Assembly (NCBI GenBank): GCA_017432445.1
Contig: JAFRJC010000101.1
Coordinates: 1 to 40,149 of the forward strand
Direction of reading: 5' to 3'
Source: Eggerthellaceae bacterium
GTDB taxonomy: Bacteria > Actinomycetota > Coriobacteriia > Coriobacteriales > Eggerthellaceae
DNA: 40,149 nt
A program made the position numbers and the translations under genes. Of this stretch, positions 16,067 through 24,710 are shown piece after piece (the stretch's first letter is position 1; each line of letters begins with the position of its first letter). The notes beneath the pieces were generated by a model. That model was not told the origin of the DNA, did not search any database, and worked only from the letters and a program-made list of their open reading frames with translations.

Positions 16067-16693
16067 TCAATGCCCGAGCCGGCGCTCTTCGCCAGAGCGC
16101 AAACGCGCAAGATTGGCTCTATGGGCCCAGAAGACGGTCAAGCCCGTGATGGCGCAGAGAAGCCATGCAACCCAGTTTCCCCAGTAGAAGTACAGCGCGA
16201 AAAACGGACAGGCGAGGGCGGCTGCCATAGAGCCAACCGATACGTACTTGGTCAAGGCCACGAGCACGATGAATATCGCAAGCTCCAACAGGGCACCCAC
16301 GGGCCCAAACGTCACGAACAGGCATCCGACGGCAACCGCGATGCCCTTCCCGCCCTTGAACTTGAGCCAGGGGCTGAAAATGTGGCCCCAGGTGCAGCCC
16401 AAAAAGGCGGCGCAAAGCGCAATTCCACGCGCCGCATCGTCAAGACCGCACGCCTGTGCAACCCACAATCCGATGAGCCCTGACACGACGCCCTTGCCGA
16501 AGTCGAGCACGAACACCGCATATCCGCCCACCTTGCCCATGGAGCGTATGGCGTTCGTGGTGCCGATGTTTCCCGACCCCTCATCCCTTAAGTCCTTGTG
16601 GTAGAAAACCTTCGAGATGACAAGCCCCCACGGCACCGACCCCAACAGAAACGCGATGACGAAAACCGCCATGATTGGAACGACGTGCTGCAC
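16067..16693 (-). CDS. plsY: Glycerol-3-phosphate acyltransferase PlsY
   Basis: Integral membrane enzyme that acylates glycerol 3-phosphate using acyl-phosphate, giving lysophosphatidic acid. Family motifs are clear: GSVPWGLVISK, DLRDEGSGNIGTTNAIR and KFKGGKGIAVAVG. Five or so hydrophobic helices span the 208-residue product. The start is set at a GTG (MQHVVPIM) because AAAGGG lies six bases before it; the longer frame upstream is hydrophilic and unlike the family. plsC for the next step lies about 7 kb to the right. FakA could supply acyl-phosphate from exogenous fatty acids (inference). Confidence 0.95.
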   Translation of the reverse strand: MQHVVPIMAVFVIAFLLGSVPWGLVISKVFYHKDLRDEGSGNIGTTNAIRSMGKVGGYAVFVLDFGKGVVSGLIGLWVAQACGLDDAARGIALCAAFLGCTWGHIFSPWLKFKGGKGIAVAVGCLFVTFGPVGALLELAIFIVLVALTKYVSVGSMAAALACPFFALYFYWGNWVAWLLCAITGLTVFWAHRANLARLRSGEERRLGH

Positions 16694-16832
16694 AGGAAAC
16701 CCTTTCCCACGAGTTTGCTGGTTGGCTCCATTATAAGCCCGCTCCAAGCATCATGGGCGAATTGCCGCAAGACAAGCGGTGACTGACGCGGATTCTGCTC
16801 GAATCTAGAGACGAATCGCAATGGCGACAATG

Positions 16833-17621
16833 TCACATGAAGCGCTCGCAGAACAGGTTGACGACGCTCGCCAAACGCTCTGTCAGGCGCTTCTCGGTCT
16901 CCTCGGCAATCCAGTCGGGAATGCCGTATCGCGCTTGGGCGATGGAACCAGTGATGGCGGCGATGGTGTCGCTATCTCCGCCGATCGACACGGCAAGGCG
17001 AATAGCGCCCTCGAAATCGGAGCTCTCGAGGAAAGCCACGATCGCCTGCGGAACGCTTCCCTGGCACGACACGTCGAAACCGTAAAGTGGGCGGATATCG
17101 TCCAACGTGAAGTCCAGGTCGTATTCGTAGCGCTCCTCCATGTAAGCGCGAATCTCGTCGTTAGAAGCCCCCTGGCGCGCCATGAGGATGCAGGCCGCCG
17201 TTGCCTGGGCGCCCTTTATTCCCTCGGGATGGTTGTGGGTGACTTCGGCTGTCTGCTTCGCGAGCTCCTCCACATGCGCAAGATCGTCGCTGACCCACGC
17301 CACAGGCGAAACGCGCATGGCAGAGCCGTTGCCGAAGCTGTTGTACGGCATGGGATGGGGATTGTCGATCCAGTAACAGAACCTGCCGCCATAACCTGCA
17401 TCCGGATACATCTTTCCATACAGCTGCATCAGACGTACAAGCTCGGTTTCCGAAATCGCCGTGCCGTCGTAGTAATCGAGCAGCGCATGCGCCACGGCTA
17501 CCGTCATGACCGTGTCATCCGTGAAAAACGACCGCTCCAAGAACAGAGGGAACTCGACCGTCTTGATGTTATCCCATTCGTACACGCTGCCGACCGTATC
17601 GCCGACTATTGCTCCTAGCAT
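16833..17621 (-). CDS. ADP-ribosylglycohydrolase family protein
   Basis: The family removes ADP-ribose from proteins or small molecules (DraG, ARH3 and relatives). The 262-residue product starts MLGAIVGDTVGSVYEW, as in the COG1397 branch. It shows FFTDDTVMTVA and GNGSAMRVSPVAW (metal and substrate site) and GGDSDTIAAITG near the C-terminus with the acidic metal ligands; the expected Mg-binding Asp residues are all present. GAGGAAGCT precedes the ATG; 31 upstream in-frame codons are excluded. No partner ADP-ribosyltransferase is in the window, so the substrate is unknown. A perfect 16 bp palindrome lies 58 bp upstream and may control it. Confidence 0.92.
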   Translation of the reverse strand: MLGAIVGDTVGSVYEWDNIKTVEFPLFLERSFFTDDTVMTVAVAHALLDYYDGTAISETELVRLMQLYGKMYPDAGYGGRFCYWIDNPHPMPYNSFGNGSAMRVSPVAWVSDDLAHVEELAKQTAEVTHNHPEGIKGAQATAACILMARQGASNDEIRAYMEERYEYDLDFTLDDIRPLYGFDVSCQGSVPQAIVAFLESSDFEGAIRLAVSIGGDSDTIAAITGSIAQARYGIPDWIAEETEKRLTERLASVVNLFCERFM

Positions 17622-17678
17622 AGCTTCCTCCCTTCGATCGCGGCAGCCAGATTGGCTTGAGCCTCTCTTTGAGTTCGG

Positions 17679-17694
17679 GCTAAGTATACTTAGC
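17679..17694. promoter_or_regulatory. 16 bp palindrome, candidate operator of the ADP-ribosylglycohydrolase gene
   Basis: GCTAAGTATACTTAGC is a perfect palindrome in the spacer between cca and the hydrolase gene. It contains TATACT, a good -10 box on the minus strand, so a dimeric regulator bound here could overlap the promoter. The flanking sequence is more AT-rich than its surroundings. The regulator is unknown. Confidence 0.5.
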
Positions 17695-17789
17695 AAGCAG
17701 TTTCGATATGTCATTTGCCGGTTGACATTTATTGCCGCTTGCTTGGGGCGCTGGAAGCTGCGCAGAGAGCATTTCAGCGAGTCGGGCGC

Positions 17790-19166
17790 TTAAGCACCGG
17801 GTTCCATTGCCTGCGAAAGCAAGGCTTCGCGTTCGTTGGGTATGCTTCCCGAAAGCACGAGGTCGAAGAGGCGTTGCAGCTCGTCGCCAAGAGCTGGACC
17901 CTCTTTCCAGCCCCTCATCAGCAGGTCGCGCCCGCTAATCTCGAGATCATTGACCGTGAACGCCGCATCCTCCGCAAGCGCCGCTTCCACGAGGGCTCCG
18001 AACTCCTCGAGTTCATCAGCTTTTTCAGAAACAGATTCGGGAGCATGAGAGCGTCGATCGGCTTTCATGAGGGCAAGCAGCTTGCGGGCAAGTTCCTCGT
18101 CGCCACAACGGGCCAAGAACCGGCGCGCCGACTTAGCTGTCGGGGAAGGCCACTTGTCGTGTTGTTCCACCAGGAAAACAACCTCTTCGACAACTCGACG
18201 GGGAAACTTCAGCCTGCGCAGAAGCCCTTCTGCGATCCTCGCGCCTTCTTCCGCATGGCCCGAGTAGTGCGCGACCCCGTCCTCCCCTTTCATCTTGCAT
18301 GCCGGCTTGCCGGCGTCATGCAGAAGCGCAGCCAGCCGCAGAACGAGGTCGGGTTCCACCTGAGCCATGACGTCGACCATATGCGTCCAGCAGTCGCGGT
18401 CGTGGTGGGGGTTTTCCTGGTCCAAGCCGTAGGTTGGCGCAAGCTCGGGCATGATCTGGAACATGACATCGGAAAACTGCTTGATGATGAGCGCCAAATG
18501 CTCACCGTCAGGCGCCGCCATCATCTTGGTGAGCTCTGTGCAGATTCGCTCTTCCGAAACGGCTGACAGCATCTGTTTCCTGTTGTGGGCGGCAAGCGCC
18601 GTAGCTTCATCGACGGAGAAGCCGTATACGGAGGCGAACCGCAAGGCCCGCATCACGCGCAAGCCATCTTCGGAAAAACGCTCGTTCGCATCGCCCACGC
18701 AGCGCAGCACCTTGTTTTCCAGGTCAACGACCCCTCCAAAAGGATCAACCACACCTAGCTCGTCTGACCACGCCATGGCGTTGACGGTGAAATCGCGCCG
18801 AGATAGATCCTCGTCAAGGGCTGCGGCAAACTCGACCGAATCAGGATGCCTGCCATCCGAATACATGCTCTCGATGCGGTAGGTCGTAACCTCGATGGGC
18901 TCATGCTCGACGACAAACGTAATCGTGCCGTGCTTGAGGCCGGTGTCGATGGAATGAAAGCTCACGGCCTCTTTCATCTGATCGGGAGTAGCATTCGTGG
19001 TCATGTCCCAATCATGCGGCTCCAGCCCCAGCAGCGCATCTCGCACGCAGCCGCCGACGATGAACGACTCGTATCCTGCCGCACGCAGCTGCTCCATCAC
19101 GGCGCGCACCGAAAGCGGTACGCGCTTGACAATGCTCTGAGACCGCGCTTCGTGCACTTCGGCCAT
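17790..19166 (-). CDS. cca: CCA-adding tRNA nucleotidyltransferase (with HD domain)
   Basis: Adds or repairs the 3' CCA of tRNAs. The 458-residue product has the class II nucleotidyltransferase head with GGCVRD (38-43) and the metal-binding DWD (52-54). RRDFTVNAMA (123-132) and the SEDGLRVMRALRFASVYGF block (165-183) select CTP/ATP. An HD phosphohydrolase domain follows (ALLHDAGKP, about 280-288). HD-bearing members typically also hydrolyse 2',3'-cyclic phosphate ends. The one tRNA in the window encodes its own CCA, so a repair role is plausible. The start at 19166 is accepted as the first in-frame ATG. Confidence 0.95.
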   Translation of the reverse strand: MAEVHEARSQSIVKRVPLSVRAVMEQLRAAGYESFIVGGCVRDALLGLEPHDWDMTTNATPDQMKEAVSFHSIDTGLKHGTITFVVEHEPIEVTTYRIESMYSDGRHPDSVEFAAALDEDLSRRDFTVNAMAWSDELGVVDPFGGVVDLENKVLRCVGDANERFSEDGLRVMRALRFASVYGFSVDEATALAAHNRKQMLSAVSEERICTELTKMMAAPDGEHLALIIKQFSDVMFQIMPELAPTYGLDQENPHHDRDCWTHMVDVMAQVEPDLVLRLAALLHDAGKPACKMKGEDGVAHYSGHAEEGARIAEGLLRRLKFPRRVVEEVVFLVEQHDKWPSPTAKSARRFLARCGDEELARKLLALMKADRRSHAPESVSEKADELEEFGALVEAALAEDAAFTVNDLEISGRDLLMRGWKEGPALGDELQRLFDLVLSGSIPNEREALLSQAMEPGA

Positions 19167-19273
19167 ATCCTGCTCCCTATGCCGCTTGCGCTAACTGGGA
19201 CATCCGTTGCGCATTGGCATGTCGCGATCACTTGCCCAAGAAGCGGTCAATCGCCTCCGAGCACGTGGTTTCG

Positions 19274-20602
19274 CTAATCCTTCTTCTTGAACTTGAGCCT
19301 GATGGGCGTTCCTTCCAAATCGAAATGCTTGCGCATGCGGTTTTCCAGGAAGCGTTCGTAGTTGTCATCGACGATGTCAGGCCGGTTGGCGAAAATCGTG
19401 AACACAGGCGGGCAGGTGCCGGTCTGCGTGATGTACTTCATGCGCAGAACCGCCTTGCCCTTGCTGATGGTATGTCCCGTCTCGCGGATTTGGGCGAGCC
19501 AGGCATTGAGCTGGTTGGTGGGAATGGTCTTGGAGTAGTTGGCGTAAGCGCGGTCGATGGCATCCCAGATGCGATGCACATTCTTGCCAGAAAGCGCCGA
19601 GATGGCAACGACGGGTGCGTAGCCGACATAGGTCATGCGATCGGCGACGCGCTCGCGGATCTCCACCTTCCGCTCGGGCCCGTCCACGGCATCCCATTTG
19701 TTCAACGCTATGACCAGGGCACATCCGCGATCATGGGCGAAGCTGGCCACACGCTGGTCCTGGTCGGTGAGGCCCAACGTCCCGTCAATCACGAGGATGG
19801 CCACATCGGCGCGATCGATGGCGCGCATAGCGCGCACGAACCCGTAATACTCCACGTCCTCGTCTATTTGGGCCTTGCGACGCAGGCCCGCCGTATCGAC
19901 GATGGTGTAGCGCTTGCCATCGTGCTCGATCGTAGTGTCGACTGCATCGCGCGTCGTGCCGGCCACGCCCGAGACGATGGAGCGCTCCATGCTGGTCATC
20001 TTGTTGGTGAGCGAGGACTTGCCCGCGTTCGGCCGCCCGATGATGGCCACGTTGATGCCGGTATCCTCTTCGGGCTCCGCTGCCGCACGCTCCACCGCAC
20101 CCGTCTCGTGCAGGGCTTTCACCACTTCGTCGAGCAGATCGCCCGTGCCATGCCCGTGCATGGCGCTGACCGGCCACGGCTCGCCGAGGCCCAGCTGGTA
20201 AAACTCGTACATGTCGTCATAGCGATTCGGGGTGTCGAGCTTGTTGACTGCCAAGAAGACCGGTTTTTGCGACTTGCGCAAGATGCGCGCGACTTCCTCG
20301 TCGTCGGTGTTGATGCCGGTGCGCCCGTCCACTAAAAACACGATGACATCGGCCTCGTTGGTTGCGGTGAACGCCTGGTTGGTGATCGAGGCCTGGAAAT
20401 CGTCATCGCTTCCCACCTCGATGCCGCCAGTGTCCACCAACGTGAACGTGACGCCGTTCCAGTCGGCTTCGTGGTACGAGCGGTCGCGCGTGACGCCGCG
20501 CATCTCGTGCGTGATGGCCTCGTCGGCACCGGTTATGCGGTTAACGAACGTCGACTTGCCGACGTTAGGGCGGCCTACAACGGCCACAAGGGGTAGTGCC
20601 AT
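19274..20602 (-). CDS. der: Ribosome-assembly GTPase Der (EngA)
   Basis: Tandem GTPase needed for 50S subunit maturation. The 442-residue product has a first G domain with GRPNVGKS (10-17), DTGGIE (57-62) and NKLD (120-123). A second G domain carries GRPNAGKSS (189-197), DTAGLRRK (236-243) and NKWD. A C-terminal KH-like domain ends in a lysine-rich tail (KFKKKD). AGGAGGAACC precedes the ATG. It lies 43 bp downstream of the PDZ/radical-SAM gene, a neighbour pair also found in clostridia. Confidence 0.97.
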   Translation of the reverse strand: MALPLVAVVGRPNVGKSTFVNRITGADEAITHEMRGVTRDRSYHEADWNGVTFTLVDTGGIEVGSDDDFQASITNQAFTATNEADVIVFLVDGRTGINTDDEEVARILRKSQKPVFLAVNKLDTPNRYDDMYEFYQLGLGEPWPVSAMHGHGTGDLLDEVVKALHETGAVERAAAEPEEDTGINVAIIGRPNAGKSSLTNKMTSMERSIVSGVAGTTRDAVDTTIEHDGKRYTIVDTAGLRRKAQIDEDVEYYGFVRAMRAIDRADVAILVIDGTLGLTDQDQRVASFAHDRGCALVIALNKWDAVDGPERKVEIRERVADRMTYVGYAPVVAISALSGKNVHRIWDAIDRAYANYSKTIPTNQLNAWLAQIRETGHTISKGKAVLRMKYITQTGTCPPVFTIFANRPDIVDDNYERFLENRMRKHFDLEGTPIRLKFKKKD

Positions 20603-20645
20603 GATGGTTCCTCCTAAAATGTGGCGTTTAGCGCAAAGGCAATTG

Positions 20646-22052
20646 TCACATTTCGTTTGCTAATTGCGTAATTTCATCGAAGTATTGGAGCGGTGAACAG
20701 GATACCACGTGAAGCGGCTGGCCTGCAGCTTTCTCCATATCCTCAAGCGACATGCCGTCAAGCGTCAGGCTATCGTCGTTGAACACGACGCGCGGCACGA
20801 GAAACATCAGGCCAGGATGCTGGGCCTCGTCCGTAGTGCTCGATCTGTCGTTCACGGCCTGGGAGATGTCTGCACCCACGAGAAGCCCGGTGACGTCGAC
20901 GTTACCGCCGAAGAATGCGTTTTCGACGTAGAGCGGCTCGAAGATGTCGCCGATGCCCGCCTCGTCGATGAGCGGGCCCAAGAACTCCCGCTGGGCGCAG
21001 CCGACGACCATGACGGCATGCAGGTCACGCGCGCTCAAGGCGGCGGCGAAACGCTCGATTGCACCCTCGCTGGCTACCCGTTGCCAATCGTCCATCGTCG
21101 AACGAATGATGCCAATGCCGTCTTCGAACATGCTGAAATCACCGTAATGGCTGGCAGGCGGCACGTTTTCCAGAAGACGGGCACCATAGGCGTTCCGGTA
21201 AAACTCGTCTGCGGCATACACCCATGCCTGACCGCGTTCCATTTCGGCGCGCTCCTGAAACGGCTTCACCAAGTCGAGCAGCCCCTGCGAGGCGCCGCTG
21301 TCGTTGAAGCTATGGTCGAATGCGTCTTGATAGCGCGTGTATCCCAGAGGAACGATGCCGACACTCAGAATACCCTGACGCTCGTAAGCCCATTCCAGGG
21401 TTTCGCGTAGAACGTCTCCGTCGTTCTCGTCGGGTACGAGCACGATTTGCGCATGGAATTCGATACCTGCGTCCAAAAGGCGGTCGAGCGCCTCGAGACC
21501 ATGCTGCGCGTGCTTTCCCAACAGGCGTTTGCGCACTGCAGCATTGCTCGCCTGCAACGAAACCCGCAAAGGCGATATGCGCTGCTCGATGATGCGCGCC
21601 TCGTCTTCGGGCGTCATGTTGGTGAGCGTCACGAACGTCCCCACCAAAAAGCTCAGGCGGAAATCATCATCGCGTAAATACAGCGAAGGGCGCAATCCGC
21701 TTGGAAGCATGCGCATGAAGCAAAACGTGCATGCGTTGCGGCACTGCTTCACGCCATCGAACACGAGGCCCTCGAACTCGAAGCCCCACTCCTCGCCTGG
21801 CTCTCGCCACAGCTCGACTTCGCCCTCATCCCCGTCGAGATCCACATAGCCGATCGTGATGGCATCTTCGTCAGACAGCCATCGCCAGTCGATCATATCG
21901 CGCAGGGGCTGGCCGTCCACCGCGACCACGTAACAACCCGGTTCGAACCCCGCATCCCAAGCGGGGGAATCAGGCTCGACTGCCGTAATCAACGCGCCTT
22001 GACGCGCCGGCCGCGCGGCATCCGACGTGGGATATGTGGGCTTGGTTTCCAT
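20646..22052 (-). CDS. PDZ-radical SAM protein with DUF512
   Basis: A 468-residue protein of unknown reaction. An N-terminal PDZ-like segment (about 18-60, ITAVEPDSPAWDAGFEPGCYVVAVDGQPL) is followed by a radical-SAM Fe-S site CRNACTFC, in which Cys104, Cys108 and Cys111 give the Cx3Cx2C spacing. A TIM-barrel-like region follows, then the DUF512 C-terminal domain. The family is conserved in anaerobic Firmicutes and Actinobacteria, often beside der, as here, which hints at a ribosome or translation link (inference). AGGATG precedes the ATG. A strong hairpin separates it from ispH upstream, so it may have its own promoter. Confidence 0.88.
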   Translation of the reverse strand: METKPTYPTSDAARPARQGALITAVEPDSPAWDAGFEPGCYVVAVDGQPLRDMIDWRWLSDEDAITIGYVDLDGDEGEVELWREPGEEWGFEFEGLVFDGVKQCRNACTFCFMRMLPSGLRPSLYLRDDDFRLSFLVGTFVTLTNMTPEDEARIIEQRISPLRVSLQASNAAVRKRLLGKHAQHGLEALDRLLDAGIEFHAQIVLVPDENDGDVLRETLEWAYERQGILSVGIVPLGYTRYQDAFDHSFNDSGASQGLLDLVKPFQERAEMERGQAWVYAADEFYRNAYGARLLENVPPASHYGDFSMFEDGIGIIRSTMDDWQRVASEGAIERFAAALSARDLHAVMVVGCAQREFLGPLIDEAGIGDIFEPLYVENAFFGGNVDVTGLLVGADISQAVNDRSSTTDEAQHPGLMFLVPRVVFNDDSLTLDGMSLEDMEKAAGQPLHVVSCSPLQYFDEITQLANEM

Positions 22053-22070
22053 GGCATCCTATTGTAAAGG

Positions 22071-22104
22071 ATGAGGCGGAGAACGTATCTCCGCCTCATT
22101 TTTC
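22071..22104. terminator. Strong hairpin between ispH and the radical-SAM gene
   Basis: ATGAGGCGGAGA and TCTCCGCCTCAT pair perfectly (12 bp, 5-base loop). On the plus strand it is followed by TTTTT; on the minus strand, the direction of ispH, by CCTTTACA. Termination of ispH is likely, and it would work better against antisense readthrough. Confidence 0.7.
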
Positions 22105-22178
22105 ACAAGACTCTGCCAGTTAAGAAACGCATTCGAGGACAACCCGGAGGTGCGCTCTCTAGCTTATCCAGCACCTCT

Positions 22179-23015
22179 TTAGAGGGACTCCAGGAAGTCC
22201 ACCACTTCGCGAATCTGGTTGCCGGGGGTGGAGGCCCCTGCGGTTACGCCGACAGTCTCACAATCCACGAACCATGCAGGATCCAGCTCGGAGACGGATT
22301 CGATGTGGTAGGCATGCGGGCAGGAAGCTGCGCAGATCTCGGCCAGACGGGTTGTGTTGGACGAGTTCTTCCCGCCGATGACAACCATCGCATCCACTTG
22401 CTTGGCAAGGGCGGCAGCGGAATCCTGGCGCTTGCTGGTGGCAGAGCAGATCGTGCGTTTCACTTCGGGTTCTATCCCCTGCTCGCAGATGCGTTCCACC
22501 ACGGCATCCAGGTTCTCGCGGCGCTGCGTCGTCTGCACGACCACGCCGATCGGCGCCCGCAGATCGCTGGGAACATCGTCGGGCGAGGGCACGACATCCA
22601 CCTTCGCCCCCTCGCGTCGCGCATAGGCGCGCAAGCCCTCTACCTCGGGGTGTCCCGCCTCGCCCACGACGATGACGCGACAGCCCTTGCGGGCGAGCTC
22701 GGCCGCGGCTTTCTGGGCGCGCGCGACATGCGGACAAGTCGCATCGACCACGGGAAGCCCTTTCGCCAACACTGCATCGTGCACGTCGGGCGTCACGCCA
22801 TGGCTGCGAATGATGATCGTGGCGTCCTCAATCTCATCCAAATCGATCGCCACCTGAACTCCGCGCGCTTTCAGGTCATCGACGACACCGGGATTATGGA
22901 TGAGCGGCCCCAAGGTGTAGGCGCGTTTCGCATCTTGCGAAGCGGTAAGGGCCATGTCGAGCGCACGCTGCACGCCGTAGCAGGCGCCCGCGCTTTCGGC
23001 CAGCATCACTTTCAT
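22179..23015 (-). CDS. ispH: 4-hydroxy-3-methylbut-2-enyl diphosphate reductase
   Basis: Last step of the MEP isoprenoid pathway, an iron-sulfur enzyme giving IPP and DMAPP. The 278-residue product keeps the three cluster cysteines (Cys12 in AGACYGVQ, Cys94 in TCPHV, Cys190 in TICSATSKRQ). It also keeps the substrate histidines (His40, His72, His122), Glu124 and the SSNT phosphate-binding segment (218-221). The start MKVMLAESAGACYGV is typical of the short form without an S1 extension. It shows that this organism uses the MEP route. It lies downstream of plsC. Confidence 0.97.
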   Translation of the reverse strand: MKVMLAESAGACYGVQRALDMALTASQDAKRAYTLGPLIHNPGVVDDLKARGVQVAIDLDEIEDATIIIRSHGVTPDVHDAVLAKGLPVVDATCPHVARAQKAAAELARKGCRVIVVGEAGHPEVEGLRAYARREGAKVDVVPSPDDVPSDLRAPIGVVVQTTQRRENLDAVVERICEQGIEPEVKRTICSATSKRQDSAAALAKQVDAMVVIGGKNSSNTTRLAEICAASCPHAYHIESVSELDPAWFVDCETVGVTAGASTPGNQIREVVDFLESL

Positions 23016-23093
23016 GACATCCCCGTTCTCTCAGAAACCATTTGGGGGTGAGACGTTAATCCCGCAAGGCGGGACGGGTATCCTGGATGGAAA

Positions 23094-23954
23094 TCACAGC
23101 GCGTCGCCCGCTGCAAGCTCTTCTGACGTATGCTGCGGAATCGGATGCTCTGCAAAGACCTGCGTGTAATCCTTGTCCTCGGGGAACAGGGCATGCATGT
23201 CAACCTCATCGCGCGGCACTCCCTGGAACATCGCGAAGCACTCGCGCAGGGCATACCAAACGCAACCGTCGAGGCGCTCGTCCTTTGGCAGGAAATCGAA
23301 ATCCGCAAGCAGGACCGGGTCTCCGAACTCCACCGTGATCTTCGGAAAACGCAGCCGCTCTCCCTTGCGCTTGACCTTGTCGACGTTGTGAACCGCCATG
23401 GGAAGGATCGGCGCCTTGCCCATGCGCGCGATGAGGGCCGCTCCCCCATGCACGTGCAACGCGGCACTCCCCTTGCCGCGGCGCGTGCCCTCGGGCATGA
23501 TGCCCACGATCTCGCCGTTCTTGAGCATGCGCGCCGCGCGCTTGACAGCCGTGCGGTCGGCAGAATCACGTTTGATGGGAAACGCCCCGATGTGCGCGAA
23601 AATCCAGCCCAGAGGCTCATGGTCGAAAAGCGTGTCACGCGCCATGAACCGTGGCCAATAGTGCGGGAACATGCCCAGGTACATGAAGACTACATCCAAA
23701 TATGACGTATGGTTGCTGATGGCGACCACGCCCGAATTGTCTGCGAGCGGCGGCAGCTTCTCACGTCCATCGATACGGTAACGGTACAAGACCTTGCAGA
23801 TGAATGAAACGACCCCGACGATCACGTAAGCAGGCACCCTGTTGAAGCGTTGCTTGCCGTCCGAGTACTGGTCTACGCCAAACGGCTCGTCGAACAGCCG
23901 CTCGTACTTCTTGGGTTTCGGGGTTTCTGTCGACTGGGTTTCTTCTGAGGCCAC
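23094..23954 (-). CDS. plsC: 1-acyl-sn-glycerol-3-phosphate acyltransferase (PlsC family)
   Basis: Acylates lysophosphatidic acid to phosphatidic acid at the membrane. The 286-residue product has a polar N-terminal tail, a hydrophobic segment (about 41-57), the catalytic HTSYLD box (82-87, preceded by Asn) and PEGTRRG (154-160), the glycerol-phosphate binding motif. A charged C-terminal extension of about 60 residues (rich in Asp and Glu) goes beyond the core and looks lineage-specific. It lies between cmk and ispH, an order also seen in clostridia. Together with gpsA and plsY it gives the full path to phosphatidic acid within the window. Confidence 0.93.
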   Translation of the reverse strand: MASEETQSTETPKPKKYERLFDEPFGVDQYSDGKQRFNRVPAYVIVGVVSFICKVLYRYRIDGREKLPPLADNSGVVAISNHTSYLDVVFMYLGMFPHYWPRFMARDTLFDHEPLGWIFAHIGAFPIKRDSADRTAVKRAARMLKNGEIVGIMPEGTRRGKGSAALHVHGGAALIARMGKAPILPMAVHNVDKVKRKGERLRFPKITVEFGDPVLLADFDFLPKDERLDGCVWYALRECFAMFQGVPRDEVDMHALFPEDKDYTQVFAEHPIPQHTSEELAAGDAL

Positions 23955-23975
23955 CGTGCGGTCACCATCCCTTTG

Positions 23976-24647
23976 CTAGCTGCGCTCGCGCACCAAGTCG
24001 CAGATCTGCGCGATGACTTCCTCGATCGTCATGTCAGACGAGTCGATGTGCACGGCATCGTCGGCAGGGCGCAGAGGCGAGGCGGCACGCGATGAGTCGT
24101 ACTCGTCGCGGCGGATGATGTCGGCGAGCACCTCCTCGAAATCGGTCGAGCCCACGCCGCGCTGCTCGTTTTGCAGCACGCGCCGCTGGGCGCGCGCCTC
24201 GTTCGAAGCGGTCAGGAACACCTTCACCGGCGCCTCCGGGAACACGACCGTGCCGATATCGCGGCCTTCCACCACGTAATCGCCCGAACGCCCGATGCGC
24301 TGCTGTTGGGCGACCAACGCCTCGCGCACCGACGGTTCGGCGGAAACGGGGCTTACCGCCCTATCGATTTCGGCCGTGCGGATGGCCTGCGTTACATCCA
24401 CTCCGCCGATGGAGACGCCTACGGGTTTAGGGTTACCCGGCTCATGCGCAAAGGCAATCTCATAGGTGCGGGCGATCTCGCCCAGGCGCTGCGCATCGTC
24501 AAGCGCAATACCATCGTGCACGGCCTGCCAGGCCACGCTGCGGTACATAGCTCCCGTATCCAAACAGGCAAAACCCAACTCGCGAGCTACCTCAACCGAT
24601 ACGCTCGACTTACCAGCCCCGCTCGGGCCGTCGATGGCGACTATCAT
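23976..24647 (-). CDS. cmk: Cytidylate kinase
   Basis: Phosphorylates CMP and dCMP. The 223-residue product starts MIVAIDGPSGAGKSSVS with the P-loop at 7-14, followed by LDTGAMYRSVAW (substrate binding), VVEGRDIGTVVFPEA and the LID segment RRVLQNEQRG. The ending with DMTIEEV is normal. It follows aroA by 63 bp, and cmk directly after aroA is a frequent arrangement. Confidence 0.97.
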   Translation of the reverse strand: MIVAIDGPSGAGKSSVSVEVARELGFACLDTGAMYRSVAWQAVHDGIALDDAQRLGEIARTYEIAFAHEPGNPKPVGVSIGGVDVTQAIRTAEIDRAVSPVSAEPSVREALVAQQQRIGRSGDYVVEGRDIGTVVFPEAPVKVFLTASNEARAQRRVLQNEQRGVGSTDFEEVLADIIRRDEYDSSRAASPLRPADDAVHIDSSDMTIEEVIAQICDLVRERS

Positions 24648-24710
24648 CTACTAACCTTCCAAATCATTTGCGATTGGCAGATGCGGAAACGGACCTGCCC
24701 AGCTCCACGT

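Noticed and set aside
19198..19273. A minus-strand tail reading SEAIDRFLGK then stop, after der
   Set aside because: Looks like a protein end but has no start or upstream coding in frame; it overlaps the der stop region, so probably chance.
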